Assembly: GCA_902526435.1 (NCBI GenBank)
Contig: CABZLA010000004.1
Span: 1-56,404 of the forward strand
Direction: 5' to 3'
Source of the DNA: an uncultured Prochlorococcus sp.
GTDB lineage: Bacteria; Cyanobacteriota; Cyanobacteriia; PCC-6307; Cyanobiaceae
Length of the DNA: 56,404 nt
The first letter of the stretch is position 1, and each line of letters begins with the position of its first letter. This document shows, in pieces, positions 9,255 to 18,877 of the stretch. A model generated the notes under the pieces. That model was given only the letters and a program-made list of their open reading frames with translations, made no database searches and had not been told where the DNA came from. A program made the translations under genes and the position numbers.

Positions 9255-9272
9255 TAATACCCTTAGGTATTA
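9255..9272. promoter_or_regulatory. Perfect inverted repeat between the NnrU-type gene and rbcR
   Basis: TAATACC, a 4-base spacer CTTA, then GGTATTA form a perfect 7-bp inverted repeat in the 84-base divergent intergenic region. It ends 31 bases before the rbcR ATG and lies 36 bases from the start of the NnrU-type gene. LysR regulators commonly bind dyads upstream of their own divergent promoters, so RbcR autoregulation is the simplest reading. No binding data are implied. Confidence 0.5.
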
Positions 9273-9303
9273 GAATTGAGGTTAAATTGTAGGCATAAAT
9301 ATA

Positions 9304-10257
9304 ATGCCAGAATTACCTTTTACTCTTGACCAATTAAGAATTTTAAAAGCTATTGCAGCTCAAGGAAGTTTTAAAAAGGCTGCTGATTTACTTTATGTAA
9401 CTCAACCAGCTGTCAGTTTACAAATTCAAAATTTAGAAAAACAACTTGAAATAACAATTTTTGATAGAGGTGGCAGAAAAGCACTTTTAACTGAAGGAGG
9501 TAAGCTTTTACTTGAATATTGCGAAAGAATCCTAAATCAATGTGATGAGGCTTGCAAAGCTATTGAAGACTTAAATAGTTTAAAAGGTGGCACACTCATA
9601 ATAGGTGCTAGTCAAACTACCGGTACCTACTTGATGCCAAGAATGATAGGGCTTTTTCGTCAAAAATATCCTGATGTATCTGTACAACTACAGGTTCACA
9701 GTACTAGAAGAACAGGTTGGAGCGTTGCCAATGGTCAAATTGATTTAGCAATAATTGGAGGTCAATTGCCAAGCGATCTAGAAAACTTGTTACAAGTAAT
9801 TCCATATGCAACTGATGAATTAGCTCTTGTATTGCCAACAAAACATCCACTTTCTAACAAGAAAGAACTGATGAAAGAAGATTTATACAAACTAAATTTC
9901 GTCACATTAGATTCTCAATCAACAACCAGAAAAGTTGTTGATAAACTTTTAAAGGATTCTGGTCTTGATATTCAAAGATTAAAAATAGAAATGGAGTTAA
10001 ATTCTCTTGAAGCAATTAAAAATGCAGTTCAATCTGGTCTTGGTGTCTCTTTTTTACCTGTTGTTTCTATTGAGAGAGAATTAGCAGGTGGATCAATTCA
10101 CAAGCCCCATCTAGCTGATTTAGAGGTAAAAAGGGAGTTGAAATTAATTACAAATCCATCAAGATACACATCTAGAGCATCAGAAGCTTTTAAAAAATAT
10201 ATATTGCCTCAATTTGCAAGCTCTGAAAGCCCATTAAGGCAAAGTAACTCAATCTAA
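9304..10257 (+). CDS. rbcR: LysR-type regulator RbcR
   Basis: A 317-residue LysR-family activator. Residues 1-65 form the winged HTH ([20 protein letters not shown], then [20 protein letters not shown]). Residues ~95-300 form the periplasmic-binding-like effector domain. The N-terminus and the effector region ([19 protein letters not shown]) match the cyanobacterial and algal-plastid RbcR group, which controls Rubisco and carbon-concentrating genes. Location next to ndhF and an NnrU-type gene is consistent. Paralogues such as CmpR or NdhR are alternatives, but the overall match favours RbcR. The stop overlaps the convergent DUF3172 gene by 4 bases. Confidence 0.85.
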   Translation: MPELPFTLDQLRILKAIAAQGSFKKAADLLYVTQPAVSLQIQNLEKQLEITIFDRGGRKALLTEGGKLLLEYCERILNQCDEACKAIEDLNSLKGGTLIIGASQTTGTYLMPRMIGLFRQKYPDVSVQLQVHSTRRTGWSVANGQIDLAIIGGQLPSDLENLLQVIPYATDELALVLPTKHPLSNKKELMKEDLYKLNFVTLDSQSTTRKVVDKLLKDSGLDIQRLKIEMELNSLEAIKNAVQSGLGVSFLPVVSIERELAGGSIHKPHLADLEVKRELKLITNPSRYTSRASEAFKKYILPQFASSESPLRQSNSI

Positions 10258-10871
10258 AATTGAATAGCTTCCTTATTGATTCCCACCCCTCCATCTTCAG
10301 CTTGTCCATCTCCCTTAATAATGAATTTGTTCTCATTTACATCAGTCTGATAAACACATTTAACAATAGGCTTATCTCTAATTGATCCTATATAAGCAAA
10401 AGTATTCATTCTTTGCTTACATTCTCTAACATCCTCATTACTTATAGCTCCCTGTTTTTGTAAAACTGTCCAATTCTCCCTTCGAATAACACAACCAGGT
10501 TGCAGTGCCGGTTGTGTTACAAAACTAGTTGAAGGATTTAGTGTTGTATACATTTCTACATCAATCACAAAAGCACTTGCTCCCCATTGCCTACAAAATT
10601 CAGGGTCTGGGACTGCCATATCTAATTGCTGTTGACTAGCTATATTGCCCTGTCCTCCATCTGTTGTACTGGTAATAGCACTTCCTATACCTACCCCTAG
10701 TATCAAAACGCCAGCAAGTACTGCGATTGTTCCGGTGCTGAAATTATTTTTTTGTCCAGAATTAGAAGGAGATATTCTTCTATTCCGCTGTGTAAAATTA
10801 TCGCCATCCCTTGAGGAGTAAGAATTTCTACCGGGGTCTCTTCTTGGACCCCTATTAGGATATCTATTCAC
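10254..10871 (-). CDS. DUF3172 family cyanobacterial protein
   Basis: A 205-residue protein conserved in cyanobacteria, function unknown. Residues 1-45 are basic, Asn- and Ser-rich and probably disordered ([14 protein letters not shown]). A single transmembrane segment follows at ~48-68 ([20 protein letters not shown]). The rest, with Cys at four or five positions ([30 protein letters not shown]), looks like a soluble domain outside the membrane or in the lumen. It starts at GTG 10871, which overlaps the ndhM stop in a GTGA arrangement, implying translational coupling. Confidence 0.75.
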   Translation of the reverse strand: MNRYPNRGPRRDPGRNSYSSRDGDNFTQRNRRISPSNSGQKNNFSTGTIAVLAGVLILGVGIGSAITSTTDGGQGNIASQQQLDMAVPDPEFCRQWGASAFVIDVEMYTTLNPSTSFVTQPALQPGCVIRRENWTVLQKQGAISNEDVRECKQRMNTFAYIGSIRDKPIVKCVYQTDVNENKFIIKGDGQAEDGGVGINKEAIQF

Positions 10872-11215
10872 AGTACTTGTTTTGTCTTAGGTAAACCCAT
10901 TGAATAATTCATGACTCTACACTCTGGGTTATAGCTTAGTAATCCATTTTGAAGCAAATATTTTATTAAACCTTCAACTTCTGAACCTATTTTACGTAGT
11001 TCATAGTCATCTAAACTGTTTCCTGCTCTTTCTTTAACAAGCTCAGTAAATTTTTGATTTACTTTTTTTAAGGATTCTTCATTCCAAATGAATTCATTAT
11101 CAGGATCTAAGTCGAGAGTTAATTTATTAGGATGAAATTTTAAATCGTTATTAACCACATCAGCAGTAAATATTCTTACATGCCTAGTGGTTGACTTTAA
11201 AAGCATTTTTTCCAT
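10868..11215 (-). CDS. ndhM: NADH dehydrogenase-like complex subunit M
   Basis: A peripheral NDH-1 subunit of the oxygenic-photosynthesis-specific set, at the membrane-arm/hydrophilic-arm junction. Starting at ATG 11215 gives 115 residues ([18 protein letters not shown]), the size I recall for marine picocyanobacterial NdhM. Upstream residues are hydrophobic and unlike the family, so the longer start at 11245 is rejected; ATG 11206 is also possible. Conserved segments are [15 protein letters not shown] and [15 protein letters not shown]. It is separated from ndhD/ndhF by two genes and coupled to a DUF3172 gene. Confidence 0.92.
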   Translation of the reverse strand: MEKMLLKSTTRHVRIFTADVVNNDLKFHPNKLTLDLDPDNEFIWNEESLKKVNQKFTELVKERAGNSLDDYELRKIGSEVEGLIKYLLQNGLLSYNPECRVMNYSMGLPKTKQVL

Positions 11216-11262
11216 AATCTGAAAAATAATCAACAAAAAAAACAATAATGTCTTAACTTTAG

Positions 11263-12726
<1,464 letters not shown>

Positions 12727-12747
12727 ACTTCAAGAATAAAACTTTTT

Positions 12748-13656
12748 TTGAAAAATTCATTATCCCAACTTAATAAAGCATATGAAATATGCCAAAAAGA
12801 AACTCAAAAATGGGCTAAAACTTTTTATTTAGGGACACTTTTATTACCGTATGAAAAAAGAAGAGCTATTTGGGCGATTTACGTTTGGTGCCGGCGAACT
12901 GATGAAATAATGGACAGCATTGAAGCTTCCACTAAGACAACTGAGGAACTTTCCGATAATTTAAATGAATGGGAAGAAAACACAAAAAATGTTTTCAAAG
13001 GAAAAATAAAATCAGACTTAGATGCTGTTCTTTTCGATACAATAGAAAAATTTCCACAGAATATAGAACCATATTTAGATATGATTGAGGGACAGAGAAT
13101 GGATCTCGAAAAATTTAGGTACAAAAGTTTTTCTGAATTACAGCTTTACTGTTATCGCGTAGCAGGGACAGTGGGATTAATGACTCAGAATGTAATGGGC
13201 ATAGATAGTGCCTATACATCAGCTCCTTGGAGCAATATGCCTGACTCCTCAGAAGCAGCAATAGCTTTAGGAATAGCAAATCAACTTACTAACATTTTAA
13301 GAGATGTTGGAGAAGATAGACAAAGAGGAAGAATATATCTTCCCCAGGATGATATGAATAAATTTAATTATTCTGAAGAAGAGTTATTAAAAGGAGTAAT
13401 AAATAATCAGTGGAAAATGCTTATGAATTTTCAATTAACAAGAGCTCGGGATTGGTTCAAAAAATCTGAAGATGGCATTAAGTGGTTATCTGCAGATGCA
13501 AGATGGCCCGTCTGGACATCCTTACGCCTTTATAGAGGAATATTAGATTCTATTGAAAGATTAGATTATGATGTGTTTAATAATAGAGCTTTTGTAAAGA
13601 ATTCAGTAAAAGTTTTTGAAATACCAATATCCTATTTAATCTCAAGAATCAAATAG
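12748..13656 (+). CDS. crtB: 15-cis-phytoene synthase
   Basis: Condenses two geranylgeranyl-PP into phytoene, the first committed carotenoid step. 302 residues. The two Mg-diphosphate motifs are visible: RRTDEIMD at residues ~48-55 and NILRDVGED at ~178-186, plus YCYRVAGTVGLM between them. The start is TTG 12748: the frame has a stop at 12724 (that of pds) and no ATG or GTG in between. The stop is back to back with that of the convergent RRM gene. Confidence 0.96.
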   Translation: MKNSLSQLNKAYEICQKETQKWAKTFYLGTLLLPYEKRRAIWAIYVWCRRTDEIMDSIEASTKTTEELSDNLNEWEENTKNVFKGKIKSDLDAVLFDTIEKFPQNIEPYLDMIEGQRMDLEKFRYKSFSELQLYCYRVAGTVGLMTQNVMGIDSAYTSAPWSNMPDSSEAAIALGIANQLTNILRDVGEDRQRGRIYLPQDDMNKFNYSEEELLKGVINNQWKMLMNFQLTRARDWFKKSEDGIKWLSADARWPVWTSLRLYRGILDSIERLDYDVFNNRAFVKNSVKVFEIPISYLISRIK

Positions 13657-14076
13657 CTAAGCAGGGGCTTTCTGGTTAGCCAACAAATCTTTTAATTTTG
13701 AAAGTTCGCCTGCCCATCTTGGATCTGGTGCTTCAAGATTAGGGGCATCACTATGAACAATCTTCTTAAAATCTTTCCTCTTTTTATTTTTATTAGAGCC
13801 CAAACTATTTTTTTTGTGTGAAGAAGAATCTTTCTTTTCTGAAAGTTCAACTCTCAATTTGGAGCCATTAAATTCAAAACCATTAAGCTTTTCGATTATT
13901 AAATTTGCATTTTGTTCACTATTTGTTGTAGCAAAACCAAATCCTCTACACTCTTTTGTTTCTTTATCTAAAACAGCTTTAAATCTAATAGAATCCGATA
14001 CTGATTTTAGAAAACTATCAAATTCCTTTGGATTGAATACTTGTGGTAAATTGCCAATGTAAATACGAATGCTCAT
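13657..14076 (-). CDS. RRM-type RNA-binding protein
   Basis: A 139-residue cyanobacterial RNA-binding protein. One RRM lies at residues 2-82 with RNP2 (IYIGNL, residues 5-10) and RNP1 (CRGFGFATT, ~43-51). The C-terminal 55 residues are basic and Lys/Ser-rich, then acidic and Pro-rich (APDPRWAGELSKLKDLLANQ), probably flexible. Cyanobacterial Rbp proteins of this type are often cold-induced and bind mRNA; some have glycine-rich tails, which this lacks. The ATG lies 58 bases from the stop of the CCA-adding-enzyme gene transcribed toward it. Confidence 0.9.
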   Translation of the reverse strand: MSIRIYIGNLPQVFNPKEFDSFLKSVSDSIRFKAVLDKETKECRGFGFATTNSEQNANLIIEKLNGFEFNGSKLRVELSEKKDSSSHKKNSLGSNKNKKRKDFKKIVHSDAPNLEAPDPRWAGELSKLKDLLANQKAPA

Positions 14077-14134
14077 AAATTTTTAAAAAATAATTTGAAG
14101 TCTGAACTTTAAACAAAAACTAAGCTATGTGTAT

Positions 14135-15382
14135 TTAATCACACTTTGGCGCATTTTGTTGAATCCATTGCTTTCCTTTATATATAGCTTCATCAAAATT
14201 ATTCAATCTATTATATGCCAGCTCCATAGAAAGATAATTAATGACCTTGCCTAAAATAGGTCCATCTTGGATTTGCAAATATTTTTTTAAAACGTCCCCG
14301 TTTATTAAATTCGAGGGATGAAATAATTTATCATCTTTATCTCGCCATCTAGCAAGCCAATTTATATAAAAAGATTCTGGCAAAAAAAGAATAAAAGATG
14401 GAAGAATAGTTTCTAATTCTTGATGTAAATCAAATCTTTCTCTCTCATTAAATTCATAAATAGTTTGCTTCTTCAATAAGAGATTCCATTTTCTTAATAG
14501 CCTAATTTTTGCAATTTCAGATTTGCTAAATTTTAAATTTTTCAAAGAAAATTCGTCTAAAATTTGAACAAGATAAAATAAGGGTAAAAATTTTTTCTTC
14601 TCAAATTTATTAAATTCTTCAAAATTAATTTTTTCTAAATCAAGAAATATCAAATTTTTTTCTGACTGTATATAATTAAAAATTTTAAATTTATTTATTA
14701 ATATTATCGCCTGCGATGCTTTTTTTCCTCTTATTATTCTCTGTATTTCATAATTAATTCTTTCATTGGCAACAAGTCTTAATTGATTTTTATAAGTTTT
14801 AATAAAATTTATTAAATTTATATCAATATTAAAATCTAATTCAGAAATAAAACGAAAGCATCTTAAAATTCTTAATGGATCATCCAATAAGTTCTGCTTT
14901 GAATTAGTTCTCAAACAAGCAAGCTGTAAATCTTTAATTCCATTTGATGGATCAATGAGAAGTTTTTCTTCAAAAGAAAAAGCAATAGCATTAATAGAAA
15001 AATCTCGACTTAATAAATCAATATTAATAGAAGGAGAAATTTGAGAAGAGATATCAATTGAAATATGTTTAAAAATAATTCTTACTACGTCTCTTGCCTC
15101 ATCAAGAATAATAAATTTACCTTCAAATTTATCTGCAATTTTTTTACCGACATTAATAGCATTTTGAGGAACTAAAATATCAACATCAATTAATGAATTT
15201 AATCTTCCTAAAATTAAATCTCTTATATATCCACCTACTAAACAAGATCCAGAAGGTAAAGAAGATAAAATAAAGTCCCAATTATAAGATTTTATACTTC
15301 TTTCTATTTCACTAATTATTAGTGTATGATCAATGAGAATATGATTTTTTAGATTTTCTTTATTGATTATGTGCATTTGCAT
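14135..15382 (-). CDS. cca: CCA tRNA nucleotidyltransferase / poly(A) polymerase family
   Basis: Adds or repairs the 3' CCA of tRNA, needed because the tRNA gene in this window encodes no CCA. 415 residues, class II nucleotidyltransferase. The catalytic block LVGGYIRDLILGR (near residue 48) is followed by DVDILVP with the metal Asp pair; then RDFSINAIAF and DDPLRILRCFRF, and the RNA-binding domain. Whether this copy adds C, A or both cannot be read. It could instead start at the Met three codons on (15376). Its first 14 bases overlap the start of divergent ycf34. Confidence 0.88.
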   Translation of the reverse strand: MQMHIINKENLKNHILIDHTLIISEIERSIKSYNWDFILSSLPSGSCLVGGYIRDLILGRLNSLIDVDILVPQNAINVGKKIADKFEGKFIILDEARDVVRIIFKHISIDISSQISPSINIDLLSRDFSINAIAFSFEEKLLIDPSNGIKDLQLACLRTNSKQNLLDDPLRILRCFRFISELDFNIDINLINFIKTYKNQLRLVANERINYEIQRIIRGKKASQAIILINKFKIFNYIQSEKNLIFLDLEKINFEEFNKFEKKKFLPLFYLVQILDEFSLKNLKFSKSEIAKIRLLRKWNLLLKKQTIYEFNERERFDLHQELETILPSFILFLPESFYINWLARWRDKDDKLFHPSNLINGDVLKKYLQIQDGPILGKVINYLSMELAYNRLNNFDEAIYKGKQWIQQNAPKCD

Positions 15383-15620
15383 TAACTGTAAATTAGTTGA
15401 TAGATGTATGACTTATCATGATGTTGAAAAAAATCATGGTGTTGAGCACATTTGTGATATTCCGAATTTTAAACCAAAAAAACCATTTATTCACGTAAGT
15501 ATAATCGAAGATTTAAATGGCGATTTCAAAATTGATTGGGATGTACAGTCATGTTCTAGTTTTTCAGAAGAATCTGGTAAGTGGTCTAAATGTAGGCCAG
15601 GCTTAGAGTTACCTATTTAA
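15369..15620 (+). CDS. ycf34: Ycf34 family protein
   Basis: An 83-residue protein beginning MCICINCKLVDRCMTYH. The Cys pattern (CxCxxC at residues 2-7 and Cys 12) and the following VEKNHGVEHICD are the Ycf34 signature. In Synechocystis, Ycf34 was reported to bind an iron-sulfur cluster and influence photosynthetic electron transport. I chose ATG 15369 over the TTG two codons upstream because the family starts with MC. The start codon lies inside the 5' end of the oppositely oriented cca. Seven bases separate its stop from tsaB. Confidence 0.88.
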   Translation: MCICINCKLVDRCMTYHDVEKNHGVEHICDIPNFKPKKPFIHVSIIEDLNGDFKIDWDVQSCSSFSEESGKWSKCRPGLELPI

Positions 15621-15626
15621 AGGTAA

Positions 15627-16277
15627 ATGCCTTACGAATTAAAAAACCATAATAAATTAACCTTAGCAATTCATAGTACTGATGATTCTTTTGGCTTCGC
15701 TTATAGAGAAAATAAAAACTCTATATCTGAAAAATTTTTTACAAAAAAATTTGAGAAAGATTTGTGTAATAATTTAATAATTGATTTTTCAAATTTTATT
15801 ACAAAAGAAAATTTAGAAAGAATTAATAAAATATCTGTCAGTATAGGTCCATCAAACTTTAACGCATCCAGGCAAATAATAGTATTAGCGAGAACTCTCG
15901 CTCAGCAAATAAATTGCTCATTAGATAGTTTTAGTTCTTTTGAATTGATGGCAAAAAGAATTGCCACGCAAAATAATATCTATTACGATAAAAATTCATT
16001 TTGGATTTTCAAAAAATTAAAAAGAAGAGGATATATTGCAGGAAAATATGAAATTTGCATTTCTGAAAACCCAAAAAAAAACAATACTATCAAAGAAAAA
16101 ATAATTCCAAAAATTTTTGAAGAATTACCAGATAAAGAGTCTTCTTATCAAGCTGAATTTTCTGACATAGAAGATTTAAAAGAACTATTAAATTTATCTA
16201 ATAAAAATTCACAATATTCAAGTTCTAATACTTGGGTAAAAGTTTTGCCATTATATCCAATATCTCCAATCAACTGA
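15627..16277 (+). CDS. tsaB: tRNA N6-threonylcarbamoyladenosine protein TsaB
   Basis: A non-catalytic partner of TsaD in making the t6A modification of tRNAs reading ANN codons. 216 residues, about the family length. The ASKHA-like N-terminus is LAIHSTDDSFGFAYRE. The motif usually written GPGSFTGLR is GPSNFNASR here (near residue 73), and TLAQQINCSLDSFSSFELMA follows. The C-terminal part is weakly conserved. A run TTAAAGGTAA before the ATG acts as a plausible ribosome site. Its stop is 4 bases from that of plsC on the other strand. Confidence 0.8.
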   Translation: MPYELKNHNKLTLAIHSTDDSFGFAYRENKNSISEKFFTKKFEKDLCNNLIIDFSNFITKENLERINKISVSIGPSNFNASRQIIVLARTLAQQINCSLDSFSSFELMAKRIATQNNIYYDKNSFWIFKKLKRRGYIAGKYEICISENPKKNNTIKEKIIPKIFEELPDKESSYQAEFSDIEDLKELLNLSNKNSQYSSSNTWVKVLPLYPISPIN

Positions 16278-16281
16278 TCAT

Positions 16282-16902
16282 TCATTCAAGCATATTATTT
16301 ATTGACTCCTGCAAATGATGTGTTAATTTGCCTAAATCATCTTTTGATGTGCCTTCAGGGGGATTAATCGGTTTACCAACTTTTATAACTATTTTTGAGA
16401 AAAATGGAATACAAAACTTCAATCTAACTAATCTATTTGAATTAATAATTGCAACTGGTAATAACATTTTTTGATTTTTAAAAGACAGAAGAGCCGCCCC
16501 TTGTTTTGGCTTATTTACACGGCCATCTTTTTGACGAGTACCGTCAATAAATATACCAATACAATGATTATTTGATAATTTTTCACATGCGATTTTGATA
16601 GTCTTTTTATCTACTATGCCCCTCTTTACAGGATAAGCTCCACATGATTTTATTATAAAACCAAGTAAGGGGATTCTAAAAAGTTCTGACTTAGCCATAA
16701 AAGATATATTCCGACCAATAGCATGACCTAATAGAGGAGGATCAATCAGAGATCCGTGATTAGATACCATTATAAAAGCACCTGTCTGAGGAATGTTTTC
16801 TCTCCCAATTAAATTACCTCGAAATATCAATTTATAAATCGGAAAAATAATTACTTGGCTTACCAATTTATAAATTAATTTTTGATAAAAATAACTTTTC
16901 AT
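16282..16902 (-). CDS. plsC: 1-acyl-sn-glycerol-3-phosphate acyltransferase
   Basis: Acylates lysophosphatidic acid to phosphatidic acid at the membrane. 206 residues with the acyltransferase motifs NHGSLID (catalytic HxxxxD, near residue 49), GAYPVKRG (~91), FIDGTRQKDG (~118) and LPVAI (~150). The N-terminus is hydrophobic and basic (KLIYKLVSQVIIFPIYKLIF), giving membrane contact. It is the last gene of the minus-strand run rpaB-plsX-fabH-fabD-plsC, 4 bases after fabD, so it completes the phosphatidate route together with the PlsX product. Confidence 0.9.
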   Translation of the reverse strand: MKSYFYQKLIYKLVSQVIIFPIYKLIFRGNLIGRENIPQTGAFIMVSNHGSLIDPPLLGHAIGRNISFMAKSELFRIPLLGFIIKSCGAYPVKRGIVDKKTIKIACEKLSNNHCIGIFIDGTRQKDGRVNKPKQGAALLSFKNQKMLLPVAIINSNRLVRLKFCIPFFSKIVIKVGKPINPPEGTSKDDLGKLTHHLQESINNMLE

Positions 16903-16906
16903 AAAA

Positions 16907-17803
16907 TCAGTATTTAATCTGGTCTGCAGAAGATACTTGAGAAATTTTTACATCCTTCAAATGCCTTTTACCTAAACCGCCAAGGACATTTGATGGACCA
17001 ATTTCCACCATTTGCATAATGTTATTTACTTTCATTAAATCCATAGTTTGACGCCATCTAACACCATTACACATTTGATTTTTAAACCTAACCTTAAGCT
17101 CAATTGGATCATTACAAAGTGATGGATGAGAATTACTTATAACGGGCAATGAAGGCTGATTAAATTCTAAAGTGTCTAAATATTTTGAAAATTGAAATGA
17201 TGATTCTTTCATAAATGGTGAATGAAAAGCGCCCGAAACATTTAATTTAAGAAATCTTTTTGCCTTAATTCTTTTTGAAATATTATCTAAAGCTTTTTCG
17301 CTTCCTGATAAAACAACTTGAGAAGAACTATTGTCGTTCGCTATTACAAGATCGTCTATCTCTTCAACCAGTAAATCTAATTGATCTCTATCAAAACTTA
17401 TTAATGCTGCCATAGATCCCTTTGCGGCATCTGCCATTAAATCAGATCTAACTTTTATAAGTTGTGCACAATCTTCAAAAGACAAAACATCAGCACAATA
17501 CAAAGCAGTAATTTCACCTAAACTATGCCCAGCAATATAGGTTGGTTTATAACCATTTTCTTTTAAAGAGTCTAATAAGACTGATTCCACCAGAAAAAGA
17601 CAAATTTGAGTGTTCTTTGTATTATTTAAATCATCTGAAAGATTTTTGTTTTCAGAATTTGATTCACAAATTTCAAATAAATTTCTCTCGAATACTTCAG
17701 AGGCGTAATTAAACCTATATTTTGCATATGGCAAATTTATAATTTTATTTGCCATACCTATTTTTTGTGAACCCTGACCAGGGAATACCCATGCTACTGT
17801 CAT
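16907..17803 (-). CDS. fabD: Malonyl-CoA:ACP transacylase
   Basis: Transfers malonyl from CoA to acyl carrier protein for fatty-acid synthesis. Starting at ATG 17803 gives 298 residues, MTVAWVFPGQGSQ at the N-terminus, matching the family; a start at 17842 would add 13 unlike residues and overlap fabH by 26 bases. The catalytic serine is in AGHSLGEITALY (near residue 92). The active-site His block is AFHSPFM. Located in the fatty-acid cluster between fabH and plsC. Confidence 0.93.
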   Translation of the reverse strand: MTVAWVFPGQGSQKIGMANKIINLPYAKYRFNYASEVFERNLFEICESNSENKNLSDDLNNTKNTQICLFLVESVLLDSLKENGYKPTYIAGHSLGEITALYCADVLSFEDCAQLIKVRSDLMADAAKGSMAALISFDRDQLDLLVEEIDDLVIANDNSSSQVVLSGSEKALDNISKRIKAKRFLKLNVSGAFHSPFMKESSFQFSKYLDTLEFNQPSLPVISNSHPSLCNDPIELKVRFKNQMCNGVRWRQTMDLMKVNNIMQMVEIGPSNVLGGLGKRHLKDVKISQVSSADQIKY

Positions 17804-17816
17804 AATAAAACTTTTT

Positions 17817-18824
17817 TTAACCCCATCGAATAAGGGCTGCACCCCAACTTAACCCAGCACCAAAACCACTTGTGGCAATAATATCATTTTCTTTAATTTT
17901 GTTATTTCTTATGGCCTCATCAAGCATTAAAGGAATTGTTGCCGCTGAAGTATTTCCATAATTACTTAAATTACTGAGAATCTTTTCTGATGCAACATTT
18001 AGCCTGTCTCCAACAGAATCTAATATTCTTTGATTTGCTTGATGTAATAAAAGCCAATTAATTTTCTCAGAATTGAAATTTGTTTTTTTAAATAAATTAT
18101 CAATAATTAATGGTACCTCTCTAACTGCAAATTTATATACTTCTTGTCCATTCATTTTAATTGAGGAAAAACCCCCATTAGAAAAATTAATATCATCAAT
18201 AATTAGATTTTGATTATTTTGAGAGGGAAGATTTAAAAAAGAACCTCTTTGACCATCAGTCCGCATACTAAAGCCAATTAAATTATCTAATTCATTTGTT
18301 ACTTCGATTGCTATTGCACCCGCACCATCTCCGAATAAGATACAACTTCTTCTATCATTCCAATCCACATAACTTGAAAGTTGATCTGAGCCTATGACTA
18401 AAGCTCTTTTATAACTTCCTGCTTTTAAAAATTGAGTAGCTGTTATTGCAGCAAATAAGAAACCACTACAAGCAGCTGTTAAATCAAAAGCAACAGCATT
18501 AATTGCACCTAGTTTTGATTGAATTTCAGGAGCGGAACCAAATAGATCATTAGGAGTTGATGTAGCTAAAATTATAAGATCAATTGTTTCAATATCCCAT
18601 TTAGCCATCTCAATTGCTCCCAATGCTGCCTTATAACCCATTTCACTAACATTTTCTGATAATCCAGAAATTCTTCTCTGTGAAATACCTGTTCTAGATT
18701 TTATCCATTCATCACTGGTATCTACCTTCTTACAGATTTCCTGATTCGTCAGGATTTGATTTGGTACATAACTTCCACTTCCTTTAAATGAGACTCCAAT
18801 TTGATTTGAATTTATTCCTTCCAA
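17817..18824 (-). CDS. fabH: Beta-ketoacyl-ACP synthase III
   Basis: Condenses acetyl-CoA with malonyl-ACP to start fatty-acid synthesis. 335 residues. The catalytic triad is visible: Cys in FDLTAACSGFLF, His in LLHQANQRI and Asn in SNYGNTSAAT. The start is TTG 18824; no ATG is available before the first conserved residues (GSGSYVPN). It follows plsX after 53 bases and precedes fabD by 13 bases, one strand, one likely operon. Confidence 0.94.
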   Translation of the reverse strand: MEGINSNQIGVSFKGSGSYVPNQILTNQEICKKVDTSDEWIKSRTGISQRRISGLSENVSEMGYKAALGAIEMAKWDIETIDLIILATSTPNDLFGSAPEIQSKLGAINAVAFDLTAACSGFLFAAITATQFLKAGSYKRALVIGSDQLSSYVDWNDRRSCILFGDGAGAIAIEVTNELDNLIGFSMRTDGQRGSFLNLPSQNNQNLIIDDINFSNGGFSSIKMNGQEVYKFAVREVPLIIDNLFKKTNFNSEKINWLLLHQANQRILDSVGDRLNVASEKILSNLSNYGNTSAATIPLMLDEAIRNNKIKENDIIATSGFGAGLSWGAALIRWG

Positions 18825-18877
18825 AAGAATTATCTAATTACTTATATAAGTCAAACATAAATCTGACAAAATATGTT

